A stretch of DNA of 64,000 nt from Tenacibaculum larymnensis. GTDB taxonomy: Bacteria > Bacteroidota > Bacteroidia > Flavobacteriales > Flavobacteriaceae. Below the pieces are notes generated by a model. That model worked only from the letters and a program-made list of their open reading frames with translations. It had not been told where the DNA came from and did not search any database. Below, piece after piece: positions 43,369 to 52,531 of this stretch. Numbering within the stretch: position 1 is the stretch's first letter; every line of letters starts with the position of its first letter. The position numbers and the translations under genes were made by a program. The DNA lies in contig NZ_JAIWJY010000007.1 of assembly GCF_028829235.1 (NCBI RefSeq), positions 1 through 64,000 on the forward strand, read 5' to 3'.

Positions 43369-44724
43369 TTATTTATAGTTTTTATCATCATCCATTAACT
43401 CCTTAATCTTACGTTCTTCCCAGTTTTTACCTAAGAATAAATTATAATTATTTACTTCTAAGTAATGAAAAATCAAGCCTATTCCCCAACCTATCATTGG
43501 AAACCAAAACCATTGAAATTTTGAATATGTTTTAAGGTTTATAAAAATTAAAAAAGGGATAACTATACAATACGAAACTAAATTTTGATAAAATTCTTTT
43601 AGTTTTTCTACCTTTTCTACTGCTTTTACGTAGTTACTATTTTCTAAACTTTTTGTATCCATGATACTATCTTTTATATTAATTAACAGCGGTAAACACA
43701 CTGTAAATGTTTTGTTATTATTAATTATTTGAACGTTTCTATCGGTTATTAAACCGTAACGATCTGCTATATTTCTTAATCCAACTTTTGTGCTTTTTCC
43801 TATAGCTTCTTTTGGATTAATATTATTTTGAATTTTTAAGAAGCCTTCTTCTTCAAAAATGTTTATTTCTAAAGGTTTAGTTGAAGAAACTACATTGTGC
43901 TTTACTGCATTCTCTAGTAATAATTGAAGAGATAACGGAACTATTTTTAAATCGGGATTACTTACTTCTTCTGGAATATTAAATTGTACAGCTTCTTCAA
44001 AACGCATCTGTAATAATTCCATATACGTCTTAGCAAATTGTAATTCTTCTTGTATAGGTACTAATTCTTTATTTCGCTGCTCTAATACATACCTATATAC
44101 TTTAGATAATTTTGTGGTAAATTTTTCTGCTTGCTTTGGGTTTTCACTTATTAAAGAGGTTAGTACATTTAAACTATTGAACAAAAAGTGTGGATCTATT
44201 TGACTTTTTAAGGTTTCAAACTTTGCTGTTTCTGTTTTTGCTACTATTTCATGCTGTGTGGTTTCCTGTTTTACTGATGCCTTCCAGTTTACCATGAAAT
44301 CTTTCGCATGGAAAAACACAGCGATAGCTAATGAAAGTATAATTGCAAATAAATGCATCCATAAAAACTGACCTTTAAAAAAGTTATCTATATTATTATT
44401 AAAAATAACAAAGTATTGCACGTAATGGATTAATAATACAGCTACTACCGTGTAACTTATTGTTGCAACAATACCAGCCCATACTCTTTGATTAGTTTGT
44501 AAAACCCAATCCCACTTTTCACTTAAGTAGTCATTTATAATTCCATTTCCTAAACCTAAAACAAAAGAATACATTGCAGAAAATAAAAACACCGACCCGG
44601 CTTCTTTTAACGTAAATGCCTGATTTATTAAAGTAAAAACAACACCAAAAATGATTGTAAGTTTTGTACAAATCCAAATATCATTTTTTAAGTTGTTAAG
44701 TGTTTTTTTTAATGTTGTTCTCAT
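43369..44724 (-). CDS. LytS-type histidine kinase with C-terminal 2TM domain
   Basis: 451 residues. Four membrane helices fill about 15-140. The His_kinase region has LKSQIDPHFLFNSLNVLTSL (phospho-His about residue 181), then an HATPase domain with LLENAVKHN and GLRNIADRYGL. After the ATPase, residues about 357-451 are a complete 2TM domain (YVKAVEKVEKLKEFYQNLVSY ... GKNWEERKIKELM). The domain begins at an internal ATG (43660-43662) that could give a separate 98-residue 2TM protein. Operon leader; four more 2TM genes and the LytTR regulator follow. Confidence 0.9.
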   Translation of the reverse strand: MRTTLKKTLNNLKNDIWICTKLTIIFGVVFTLINQAFTLKEAGSVFLFSAMYSFVLGLGNGIINDYLSEKWDWVLQTNQRVWAGIVATISYTVVAVLLIHYVQYFVIFNNNIDNFFKGQFLWMHLFAIILSLAIAVFFHAKDFMVNWKASVKQETTQHEIVAKTETAKFETLKSQIDPHFLFNSLNVLTSLISENPKQAEKFTTKLSKVYRYVLEQRNKELVPIQEELQFAKTYMELLQMRFEEAVQFNIPEEVSNPDLKIVPLSLQLLLENAVKHNVVSSTKPLEINIFEEEGFLKIQNNINPKEAIGKSTKVGLRNIADRYGLITDRNVQIINNNKTFTVCLPLLINIKDSIMDTKSLENSNYVKAVEKVEKLKEFYQNLVSYCIVIPFLIFINLKTYSKFQWFWFPMIGWGIGLIFHYLEVNNYNLFLGKNWEERKIKELMDDDKNYK

Positions 44725-44767
44725 TTCTTTCTTTTACTTACCACAAACTTAAGTTTACTTTAGTTCA

Positions 44768-45184
44768 TTAAAATTTAATATCGAAAGATACATCTTTATC
44801 CTTAACTAAGAACTTTGCGGCTTCATATTGAGGTGGTCCAAAACGTGATAAATTATTATTTGATGCACCATAATCTTCTAAAGGCATTCCATTAGGTTCA
44901 AAATCCATTTTATTATTATTGTTTGCATCATGAAAACAAATAATCGCATACTCACCAACAGGTACTTTTTCAAAAACCACAGTGCTTTTTCCTTCTTTTA
45001 TTAGTGATTCTTTAGCTTCTAATGGTTCTTTTCTAAAATTCTCTTTAGTGTATAAAGCGAACTTTACTTTTCCTTTGTCAGAAGTAACGTTTACAACTGT
45101 TGCTGTAACTGTTTTGTTTTGAGCTGACACTGTTTCAATAGTAAACAAAATTGCTATAACAAAAATGTGTATTAAGATTTTCAT
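44768..45184 (-). CDS. DUF2141 secreted protein
   Basis: 138 residues from the ATG at 45184, giving the signal peptide KILIHIFVIAILFTIETVSAQ. The body follows DUF2141: KGKVKFALYTKENF, then PVGEYAIICFHDANNNNKMDFEPNGMPLEDYGASNN, whose D-N-rich loop is the family hallmark and could bind calcium. Function unknown. It is 44 bases upstream of the kinase gene on the same strand and is divergent from the sigma factor. Confidence 0.87.
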   Translation of the reverse strand: MKILIHIFVIAILFTIETVSAQNKTVTATVVNVTSDKGKVKFALYTKENFRKEPLEAKESLIKEGKSTVVFEKVPVGEYAIICFHDANNNNKMDFEPNGMPLEDYGASNNNLSRFGPPQYEAAKFLVKDKDVSFDIKF

Positions 45185-45335
45185 CGTGTTATTTTTTATG
45201 GTTAATGATGACACAAATATTTATCAAAGACTTTATTTCTGAAATAAAAACAAACTGAGTTGTATTATTTTTAGGATGAGCTGTAACAATTTGTATTTTT
45301 GAGCTACTTATAACATATCAACTCTACTAAACTTA

Positions 45336-45830
45336 GTGAAAAAAGAACTAGAAAATAAATTTTTAACTGATTTCGAAGCCAATCAAAACATTGTGCATAA
45401 GGTCTGTAGGATTTATACTACAAACCAAGAAGCTCATAATGATTTGTTTCAAGAAATCACCATTCAGTTATGGAAAAACTATAGTAAGTTCAGAGGAGAT
45501 GCAAAGTTTAGCACTTGGATGTATCGAGTAGCATTAAATACTGCTATTTCTTTATATAGAAAATCAACAAGAAGTATAAAAACACAAGATTTTACAGATT
45601 ATTCTTTTAAAATTAAAGCTGAAGAGTATGATGATACTGAGGAGGTACAGTTAAAAGCTCTGTATGGTGCTATCCGTAAATTAAATGATATTGATAAGGC
45701 TTTAATTTTTTTATACCTAGAAGATAAACCTTACAAAGAAATCTCTGAAACTTTAGGTATTAGTGAGGTAAATGCTCGTGTGAAAATGAATAGAGCAAAA
45801 GATAAATTGAAAAAAGTATTAAACCCATAG
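45336..45830 (+). CDS. ECF RNA polymerase sigma factor
   Basis: 164 residues from a GTG start (45336). Region 2 has NDLFQEITIQLWKNYSKFRGDAKFSTWMYRVALNTAISLYRK; region 4 has DKALIFLYLEDKPYKEISETLGISEVNARVKMNRAKDKLKK. Region 3 is absent, as in ECF sigma factors. Its probable partner, a membrane protein, follows after 6 bases. The target genes are unknown. Confidence 0.92.
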   Translation: MKKELENKFLTDFEANQNIVHKVCRIYTTNQEAHNDLFQEITIQLWKNYSKFRGDAKFSTWMYRVALNTAISLYRKSTRSIKTQDFTDYSFKIKAEEYDDTEEVQLKALYGAIRKLNDIDKALIFLYLEDKPYKEISETLGISEVNARVKMNRAKDKLKKVLNP

Positions 45831-45836
45831 TTATAA

Positions 45837-46457
45837 ATGGATTTAGATTTAGATAAATATAAAAAAGCTTGGGGTAATCAATCAGAAGAAACTAACAAAG
45901 TTTCTAGGGTTGATATCTATAGAATGGCACACTCCAAGTCATCATCAATAGTAAAATGGATTTTTATTATTGGAATTTTAGAGTTCGTTTTTGTGGCGAT
46001 TATTAATTGTTCTTTTAGAATCAACCCTGAAGATTACGGACCATTGAAAGATAACTTTATTGGAAATTACATGTTCGAAATTGAAATACTTTCTTATTTA
46101 ATAATTATTTATTTCTTAATACGCTTTTATAAAAATTACAAAAGCATTTCTACTTCAGACAATACTAAAGTTTTAATGTCTAAAATTTTAAAAACTCGTA
46201 AAACAGTTAAAGCTTATGTTTTCATCAATTTAAGTTTTGTTTTTGTCGTTGCTCTAATTACCATAACACAAACTCTTTTAAAAGAAGAGCATGCTCACAC
46301 AGCTACTTTTTATATAACTATAACTATTGTTTCTATCTTCCTTATAATTATCATTATAGGTCTATATTGGTTATTTTACCAACTACTCTATGGTATTTTA
46401 CTACGAAAACTTAACAAAAACTATAAAGAGTTAGCTAAACTTGAAGAATTAAACTAA
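45837..46457 (+). CDS. Membrane protein paired with the ECF sigma factor
   Basis: 206 residues with an N-terminal soluble part (DLDLDKYKKAWGNQSEETNKVSRVDIYRMAHSKSSSIVKW) and four membrane helices (about 42-60, 82-102, 130-150, 160-190). Location right behind a sigma factor and the short cytosolic head suggest an anti-sigma role, but the zinc-type HxxxCxxC motif of many anti-sigma factors is missing. Function inferred from position only. Confidence 0.6.
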   Translation: MDLDLDKYKKAWGNQSEETNKVSRVDIYRMAHSKSSSIVKWIFIIGILEFVFVAIINCSFRINPEDYGPLKDNFIGNYMFEIEILSYLIIIYFLIRFYKNYKSISTSDNTKVLMSKILKTRKTVKAYVFINLSFVFVVALITITQTLLKEEHAHTATFYITITIVSIFLIIIIIGLYWLFYQLLYGILLRKLNKNYKELAKLEELN

Positions 46458-46538
46458 AAACTTACTAACTATTTTATAAACTTCTCTTAACATTTTGTGA
46501 TGACTATTTCCTATATTAGCTGAGTTAACCTTTTATAT

Positions 46539-47021
46539 ATGAGAAAATTAATACTTTTTGGATTTTTAATTTGTTCTACTATTGCTTTTACTCAAGAAGA
46601 TAATTTTTGGAATAATGTTCGCTTTGGAGGTAGTGTTGGTTTTGGGTTTGGTTCTAACAATACAACGCTTTCCATATCTCCTGCAGCTGTATATGATTTT
46701 AACGATAGTTTTTCTCTAGGTGTGGGTATTGGGTATTCTTATAATAAAAAAGACTCTTTTAAATCAAATATTTTTAGTCCAAACATATTTATACTATACA
46801 GGCCTATTAGAGAAATAGAGCTTTCTTCAGATTTACAACAAATGTATGTTCACAGAAAATCTAATTCATTCTCTGAGAAGTACAGCTACCCTGCATTGAA
46901 CTTAGGAATTTCATATAGAATAGGTAGCGTATCCTTGGGAATACAATACGATGTCCTATATGAGGAAGATAAAAGTATTTATGCTTCAGGTTTTACTCCC
47001 GTAGTAAGAGTTTTCTTTTAA
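46539..47021 (+). CDS. Small outer membrane beta-barrel protein
   Basis: 160 residues. Signal peptide KLILFGFLICSTIAFTQ, then alternating amphipathic strands (VRFGGSVGFGFGSNN, FSLGVGIGYSYNKK, LNLGISYRIGSVSLGIQYDV) ending in VVRVFF with a terminal Phe, the usual barrel closure. Family close to OmpA/PorT-like small barrels. Its stop overlaps the converging aldolase gene by four bases. Function unknown. Confidence 0.75.
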   Translation: MRKLILFGFLICSTIAFTQEDNFWNNVRFGGSVGFGFGSNNTTLSISPAAVYDFNDSFSLGVGIGYSYNKKDSFKSNIFSPNIFILYRPIREIELSSDLQQMYVHRKSNSFSEKYSYPALNLGISYRIGSVSLGIQYDVLYEEDKSIYASGFTPVVRVFF

Positions 47022-48040
47022 AAAAACGCTTTCAATTCTTCTAATAGCTTTTCATGCATATCATTCGTATAATCTAAATGTGTTACAATACGGATTTTTC
47101 CTTCACCCATTGAAATTAGTAATACACCTCTTTCTGCCATCTTTTTCATAAAGTCATCTGGATTTATTGAATCTTCAACATAAAAAATAACAATATTCGT
47201 TTCAATAGGTTCTACTTTTACTACGTAAGAACATTTTTCTAAAACAGCCCCTATTTCTTTTGCTTTCTTATGATCCTCAGCTAAACGTTCCACTTGATTA
47301 TCTAAAGCATAAATTCCCGCCGCTGCTAAAAAACCTGCTTGACGCATTCCTCCACCAAATAACTTACGTACCCGTAATGCTTTTTCAATATGAGCTTTAC
47401 TACCCACTAATACAGATCCTACAGGAGCTCCTAATCCTTTTGATAAACAGATTGAAATCGTATCAAATAATTTTCCATACTGCTTAGGAGTTTCATTTTT
47501 TGCTACCAAAGCATTAAATAAACGTGCTCCATCTAAATGATATGCCAAATCATTTGCTTTAGCTACTTTTTGAATCTTTTTCAATTCTTCAAAATTCCAA
47601 CAAGCACCACCTCCTTTATTTGTAGTATTTTCAGCACAAACTAATCTACTATATGGAGTATGGATATCATTTCTTCCTCCAACTAAGCTATCTAACTGTT
47701 CAGCTGTAAACATTCCTCTATCTCCATTAATCAAACAAGAAGTTACCCCCGCATTAAACGCAGCTCCTCCTCCTTCATAATTATATACATGCGCCCATTT
47801 ATCACAAAACATTCTATCTCCTGGCTGTGTATGAATTTTTATCGCAGTTTGATTTGCCATGGTTCCCGAAGGAAAAAATAAAGCATCTTCCATTCCAAAC
47901 ATATCAGCTACTTTTTCTTGCAGTAAATTTACTGTTGGATCTGCTTTAAAAACATCATCTCCTACCTTAGCACTCATAATTGCTTCCAACATTCCTTTAG
48001 TTGGCTTCGTTACAGTATCACTTATTAAGTTTATTTCCAT
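47018..48040 (-). CDS. Threonine aldolase (GntG/LtaE-type PLP enzyme)
   Basis: 340 residues. INLISDTVTKPTKGMLEAI at the start, GDDVFKADPTVNLLQEKVA, the NTTNKGGGACW segment, HLDGARLFNA near 168-177, and SICLSKGLGAPVGSVLVG near 195-212 (PLP lysine K201 area). The enzyme splits threonine or allo-threonine into glycine and acetaldehyde. Divergent from prfB with a 36-base gap. Confidence 0.92.
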   Translation of the reverse strand: MEINLISDTVTKPTKGMLEAIMSAKVGDDVFKADPTVNLLQEKVADMFGMEDALFFPSGTMANQTAIKIHTQPGDRMFCDKWAHVYNYEGGGAAFNAGVTSCLINGDRGMFTAEQLDSLVGGRNDIHTPYSRLVCAENTTNKGGGACWNFEELKKIQKVAKANDLAYHLDGARLFNALVAKNETPKQYGKLFDTISICLSKGLGAPVGSVLVGSKAHIEKALRVRKLFGGGMRQAGFLAAAGIYALDNQVERLAEDHKKAKEIGAVLEKCSYVVKVEPIETNIVIFYVEDSINPDDFMKKMAERGVLLISMGEGKIRIVTHLDYTNDMHEKLLEELKAFF

Positions 48041-48063
48041 TTCTAACTACGATTTATAAAATG

Positions 48064-48071
48064 TATTTTTG
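48064..48071 (+). promoter_or_regulatory. Candidate -7 promoter box of prfB, near-leaderless
   Basis: TATTTTTG fits TAnnTTTG and ends only 5 bases before the prfB ATG. Transcription would start at or close to the A of the ATG. Confidence 0.45.
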
Positions 48072-48076
48072 CATTT

Positions 48077-49171
48077 ATGATTACACACGAACAGCTTAAA
48101 AATATCGCTGAACGAATTGGCAAGTTAAAAGGATATTTAGAAATTGACAAGAAGTTAATTGAAATTTCAAATGAAGAAGAAAAAACAGCTAACCCTGATT
48201 TCTGGAACAACCCGAAAGAGGCTGAAGCTGTAATGAAATCACTTCGTTTTAAAAAGAAATGGGTAGAAGATTACAATGCTGTTCTAGCTATGAATGATGA
48301 TTTAACTGTACTATATGACTTTTATAAAGAAGGTGATGTTGAGGATAGCGAAGTAGAAGAACAATTTGAAAAAACAGCTACTTTCTTAGAAGATATTGAA
48401 TTTAAAAACATGCTTTCTGAAGAAGGTGATAGCTTAAGTGCTACAATACAAATTACAGCAGGTGCAGGAGGAACTGAAAGTTGTGATTGGGCAGAAATGC
48501 TTACCCGTATGTATACTATGTGGGCAGAAAAGCAAGGTTTTAAAATAAAAACACTCAACTATCAAGAAGGTGATGTTGCTGGTATAAAAACGGTTACTTT
48601 AGAGTTTGATGGTGATTATGCTTTTGGGTGGTTAAAAGGCGAAAACGGCGTACATCGTTTGGTTCGTATCTCTCCTTTTGATAGCAACGCAAAACGTCAT
48701 ACTTCCTTTGCTTCTGTATATGTATACCCTGTTGCTGATGATTCAATCGAAATTGAAGTAAATCCAGCTGATATTGAAATTACCACAGCTCGTTCTAGTG
48801 GTGCTGGTGGACAGAATGTAAATAAAGTTGAAACTAAAGTTCAATTATTACATAAACCGACAGGAATTCAAATTCAGTGTTCTAACTCTCGTTCACAACA
48901 CGATAACAGAGCTACAGCTATGCAAATGTTAAAATCACAATTGTATGAAATTGAATTACAAAAACGTTTAGCTGCTCGTGATGAAATTGAAGCAAACAAG
49001 ATGAAAAATGAATGGGGAAGCCAGATTCGTAACTATGTAATGCATCCTTATAAGTTAGTAAAAGACGTTCGTACGGCTCATGAAACTGGAAATGTAGATG
49101 CTGTAATGGACGGAAATATCAATCCGTTTTTAAAAGCTTATTTAATGATGATGGGACAAAAAGAAGATTAA
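48077..49171 (+). CDS. prfB: Peptide chain release factor 2, no programmed frameshift
   Basis: 364 residues in one continuous frame. The UGA-reading motif SPF ([13 protein letters not shown]) is near 195-207 and the catalytic GGQ in [15 protein letters not shown] near 240-254. In E. coli a TGA at codon 26 needs a +1 shift; here the aligned place (GGA TAT TTA GAA, 48131-48142) has no stop and no slippery CTT TGA. It ends translation at UGA and UAA codons. Confidence 0.97.
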   Translation: MITHEQLKNIAERIGKLKGYLEIDKKLIEISNEEEKTANPDFWNNPKEAEAVMKSLRFKKKWVEDYNAVLAMNDDLTVLYDFYKEGDVEDSEVEEQFEKTATFLEDIEFKNMLSEEGDSLSATIQITAGAGGTESCDWAEMLTRMYTMWAEKQGFKIKTLNYQEGDVAGIKTVTLEFDGDYAFGWLKGENGVHRLVRISPFDSNAKRHTSFASVYVYPVADDSIEIEVNPADIEITTARSSGAGGQNVNKVETKVQLLHKPTGIQIQCSNSRSQHDNRATAMQMLKSQLYEIELQKRLAARDEIEANKMKNEWGSQIRNYVMHPYKLVKDVRTAHETGNVDAVMDGNINPFLKAYLMMMGQKED

Positions 49172-49189
49172 CACTATAAACTCTTAATA

Positions 49190-49531
49190 ATGATTAAAAT
49201 ATACCACAATCCACGTTGTTCTAAATCAAGACAAGGTTTAGAAATTTTAGAAAACTCTGGTAAAGAGTTTGAAACCGTAAAATATTTAGATACTATTCCT
49301 TCTGAAGAAGAATTAAAAGAAGTCATTAATCTTTTAAATATTTCTCCGATTGATTTAGTTCGTAAAAATGAAAAAATTTGGAAAGAAGAGTATAAAGGAA
49401 AAGAACTATCAGATGCTGAAATCATTAAAGCTATGGTTGACAATCCTAAATTAATAGAACGCCCAATTGTTATCAATGGTAATAAAGCAGTGATTGGTCG
49501 TCCACCTGAAAACATCAAAGAAATTATTTAA
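49190..49531 (+). CDS. ArsC family (glutaredoxin-type) protein
   Basis: 113 residues of the ArsC/Spx thioredoxin-like fold. YHNPRCSKSRQGLEIL holds the single catalytic Cys (10) and the helix start; ERPIVINGNKAVIGRPPE near 88-105 has the cis-Pro and the Arg of the arsenate-binding trio. YfgD-like or true glutaredoxin-linked arsenate reductase; there are no arsenic genes nearby. Followed by a strong terminator. Confidence 0.87.
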   Translation: MIKIYHNPRCSKSRQGLEILENSGKEFETVKYLDTIPSEEELKEVINLLNISPIDLVRKNEKIWKEEYKGKELSDAEIIKAMVDNPKLIERPIVINGNKAVIGRPPENIKEII

Positions 49532-49539
49532 CTACTTAG

Positions 49540-49567
49540 AAGCTCTCAAGAAATTGGGAGCTTTTTT
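49540..49567 (+). terminator. Intrinsic terminator (repeat copy 1)
   Basis: AAGCTCTC pairs with GGGAGCTT around AAGAAATT, then a T-run. Nearly the same 36 bases, including the TAACTACTTA in front, recur at 52495-52531. Confidence 0.85.
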
Positions 49568-49649
49568 ATTTTAACACAATTTAAATAACTAATTTTTTAG
49601 TTTATTAATAATTCACCGTAAATTGCCTACAAATTAAAATTCATATACT

Positions 49650-52478
49650 ATGAAAAAAACATTATTAGGACTATCCCTGGCCTTCTTTATATCTACAGGG
49701 TATAGTCAAGCTTTAAAAGAAACACAACAAAAGCTACCAAAAAAAGGAAAAGTAAGTGCTATGAAAATCCCAACCGATTCTTCGGTTAAGATAGGGAAAC
49801 TATCTAATGGGATGACCTACTACATCAAACAAAACCCAAAACCAGCTAACAAAGTAGAATTAAGATTAGTTGTAAATGCAGGTTCAATTTTAGAAGATGA
49901 TGATCAATTAGGATTAGCTCACTTCATGGAACACATGAACTTTAATGGTACCAAAAACTTTAAAAAGAACGAACTAGTAGATTATCTACAATCTATCGGG
50001 GTTAAATTTGGTGCTCACTTGAATGCTTATACTGGTTTTGATGAAACTGTATACATCTTACCCATTCCTAGTGATGACAAAGAAAAACTTGAAAAGGGGT
50101 TTCAAATTCTTGAAGACTGGGCACATGGTGCTTTGTTAGAAGGAAAAGACATTGATGAAGAGCGTGGTGTTGTTCTAGAAGAATACCGTTCTCGTAGAGG
50201 AGCTGATAGCCGCATGTTAGAAAAATACTTACCAAAAGTAATGCATGGTTCTAAATATGCTGAAAGACTACCTATTGGTACTAAAGAAAATTTAGAAAAC
50301 TTTAAACACGAAAGTATTCGTCGTTTTCACAAAGATTGGTATCGTCCAGATTTAATGGCTGTAGTAGCTGTAGGTGATGTTAGTGTCGATGTGTTAGAAG
50401 AAAAAATCAAGTCACACTTTAATAAAATACCTACTATTAAAAACCCACGTAAAAGAGAAGTTGCTCCTTTAAAAAATCACAAAGAAACTTTCATAGCAAT
50501 TGAAGCTGATAAAGAAGCTCCATTTTCTAGTGTTCAATTAATGTATAAAGATTATGGTGAAGCGACACCAGATGTTACCATTACTGATTACAGAAATTCA
50601 ATTGTAAAATCTTTATTTACTCAGATGATTAACAATCGTTTAGATGAGTTACGTAATAGCGAAAACCCACCTTTTGTCTACGGATTTAGTTACCACGGAG
50701 GAACTTGGGCTCGTGGTAAAGAAGCTTACCAATCAAGAGCTGGTGTAAGTGCTGACGGACAATTAAAAGGTTTACAAGCTTTATTAGATGAGAGTGAGCG
50801 TGTTAAAAGATATGGTTTTCAACAAGGTGAATTAGATCGAGCAAAAATGAACATATCTGCTCGAATGGAAAAAGCATTTAAAGACAAAGATAAAAGAGAA
50901 TCTAGAAGAATAGTTGGTGAATATGTAAACAACTTCTTAGAGCAAGAACCTATTCCAAGTATTGAATGGGAGTACAAAGCTCATCAAATGCTATTGCCTT
51001 CAGTAAAATTAGAAGAAGTAAATAAACTTATTGAAAGTTACTTACATGATGACAATCGTGTAGTTGTTATTACAGGTCCTAAAAAAGTTGTTACTGAACA
51101 ACAAGTTATTGATGCTTTAAATGATGTTAAAACAAAAGAGTTAAAACCTTATGAAGACAAAGCTGTTGCGGCTTCATTAATCACAAAACAACCAACACCT
51201 GGATCTATAGTAAACGTTACTGAAAATAAAGATTTAGGTACAAAAACCATGACCTTAAGTAACGGAGCAAAAGTTACCTACAAAAAAACCGATTTTAAAA
51301 ATGATGAAGTATTATTTGAAGCTTTTAGCTTTGGAGGAACTTCTTTATACTCTGATGAAGAATTAAAAGCTACTTCTTTCGCTAACAGAGGACTTTCTGA
51401 AGCTGGAATTAATGGTTTTTCTAAAACAGATTTATCTAAAATGATGTCAGGTAAAATTGTTCGTGTTTCTCCTTATATTTCTGGATTAAGTGAAGGTTTT
51501 AGAGGTTCTGCAACTCCTAAAGATCTAGAAGAGCTATTCCAAATGGTACATTTATACTTTACTTCTTTAAATAAAGATGAAAAAGCATTTAACTCTTATG
51601 TAAATAAGCAAAAAAGCTTCTTAGGAAATCTATTAGCTAGTCCTAATTTCTTCTTCCAAAAAGAAATGAGTGAGTTTGTTTACGGAAAAGACCCTCGCTA
51701 TACAGGCTTCCCTTCTCCAGAAAAATATGAAAAAGCTGATTACAACTTAGCATATAAAAAGTATCAAGAGCGTTTTGCTGATGCTGGTGATTTCAACTTC
51801 TATTTTGTTGGTAATGTTGACGAAAAGAAACTTGCTGAGTACGCAACTAAATATATTGCAGGTTTACCAGGAAAAAATTCTAATGAGACATACAAAGTGT
51901 CAGACTTTAGACCTTTATCTGGTTCTCATTCTAAAACAGTTACTAAAGGTAAAGACCCTAAAAGTAATGTTCGTATTACCTATCAAGGAAAAGCTAAATA
52001 CAACAAAAAAGATGCTTTAGCTTTTAAAATATTAGGTGAAGTTGTTGGAATTAAATTAACTGAAAAGTTACGTGAGCAAGAAGGTGGTGTATATTCTTCA
52101 AGAACTCGTGGTAATATATCTAAAATGCCTTACGGATGGTATAACTTTACCATTTCATACCCTTGCGCTCCTGAAAATGTTGAAAAACTAAAAAACATTT
52201 CTGTAGCTGAAGTTGCTTCTGTTGTTAAAAATGGACCTACTAAAGAAGACTTAATGAAAGCTCAAAAGGGAATGATTGCTGACTACAAAGAAGACCTTAA
52301 AAAGAATCATTTTTGGTTAAACACTATTAAAAATGTAGACTATCAAAATAACGATGTCTCAGACATAGCTTCTTTTGAAGACAGAGTAAATTCTTTAACT
52401 ATAAAAGATATTCAAAAGGTTGCTAAGAAATATTTAACTAACGGATATATTTTAGGTGTTTTAAACCCTGAAAAATAA
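49650..52478 (+). CDS. M16 family zinc metallopeptidase (pitrilysin-like)
   Basis: 942 residues with signal peptide (LLGLSLAFFISTGYSQ). The inverted zinc motif HxxEH is H91-F-M-E-H95 in LAHFMEHMNFNGTK; the third ligand Glu is in VVLEEYRSRRG near 170. Two M16 halves of about 450 residues each are joined in one chain; the second half has no active site, as usual for two-domain members. Periplasmic or outer-membrane peptide degradation is likely. It is flanked on both sides by the same terminator. Confidence 0.93.
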   Translation: MKKTLLGLSLAFFISTGYSQALKETQQKLPKKGKVSAMKIPTDSSVKIGKLSNGMTYYIKQNPKPANKVELRLVVNAGSILEDDDQLGLAHFMEHMNFNGTKNFKKNELVDYLQSIGVKFGAHLNAYTGFDETVYILPIPSDDKEKLEKGFQILEDWAHGALLEGKDIDEERGVVLEEYRSRRGADSRMLEKYLPKVMHGSKYAERLPIGTKENLENFKHESIRRFHKDWYRPDLMAVVAVGDVSVDVLEEKIKSHFNKIPTIKNPRKREVAPLKNHKETFIAIEADKEAPFSSVQLMYKDYGEATPDVTITDYRNSIVKSLFTQMINNRLDELRNSENPPFVYGFSYHGGTWARGKEAYQSRAGVSADGQLKGLQALLDESERVKRYGFQQGELDRAKMNISARMEKAFKDKDKRESRRIVGEYVNNFLEQEPIPSIEWEYKAHQMLLPSVKLEEVNKLIESYLHDDNRVVVITGPKKVVTEQQVIDALNDVKTKELKPYEDKAVAASLITKQPTPGSIVNVTENKDLGTKTMTLSNGAKVTYKKTDFKNDEVLFEAFSFGGTSLYSDEELKATSFANRGLSEAGINGFSKTDLSKMMSGKIVRVSPYISGLSEGFRGSATPKDLEELFQMVHLYFTSLNKDEKAFNSYVNKQKSFLGNLLASPNFFFQKEMSEFVYGKDPRYTGFPSPEKYEKADYNLAYKKYQERFADAGDFNFYFVGNVDEKKLAEYATKYIAGLPGKNSNETYKVSDFRPLSGSHSKTVTKGKDPKSNVRITYQGKAKYNKKDALAFKILGEVVGIKLTEKLREQEGGVYSSRTRGNISKMPYGWYNFTISYPCAPENVEKLKNISVAEVASVVKNGPTKEDLMKAQKGMIADYKEDLKKNHFWLNTIKNVDYQNNDVSDIASFEDRVNSLTIKDIQKVAKKYLTNGYILGVLNPEK

Positions 52479-52503
52479 TTTTAAATAAATTATAACTACT
52501 TAA

Positions 52504-52531
52504 AAGCTCTCAAGAAATTGGGAGCTTTTTA
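52504..52531 (+). terminator. Intrinsic terminator (repeat copy 2)
   Basis: AAGCTCTC/GGGAGCTT around AAGAAATT with a T-run, a near copy of the terminator at 49540. It ends the M16 gene and is just before the converging GT2 stop. Confidence 0.85.
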
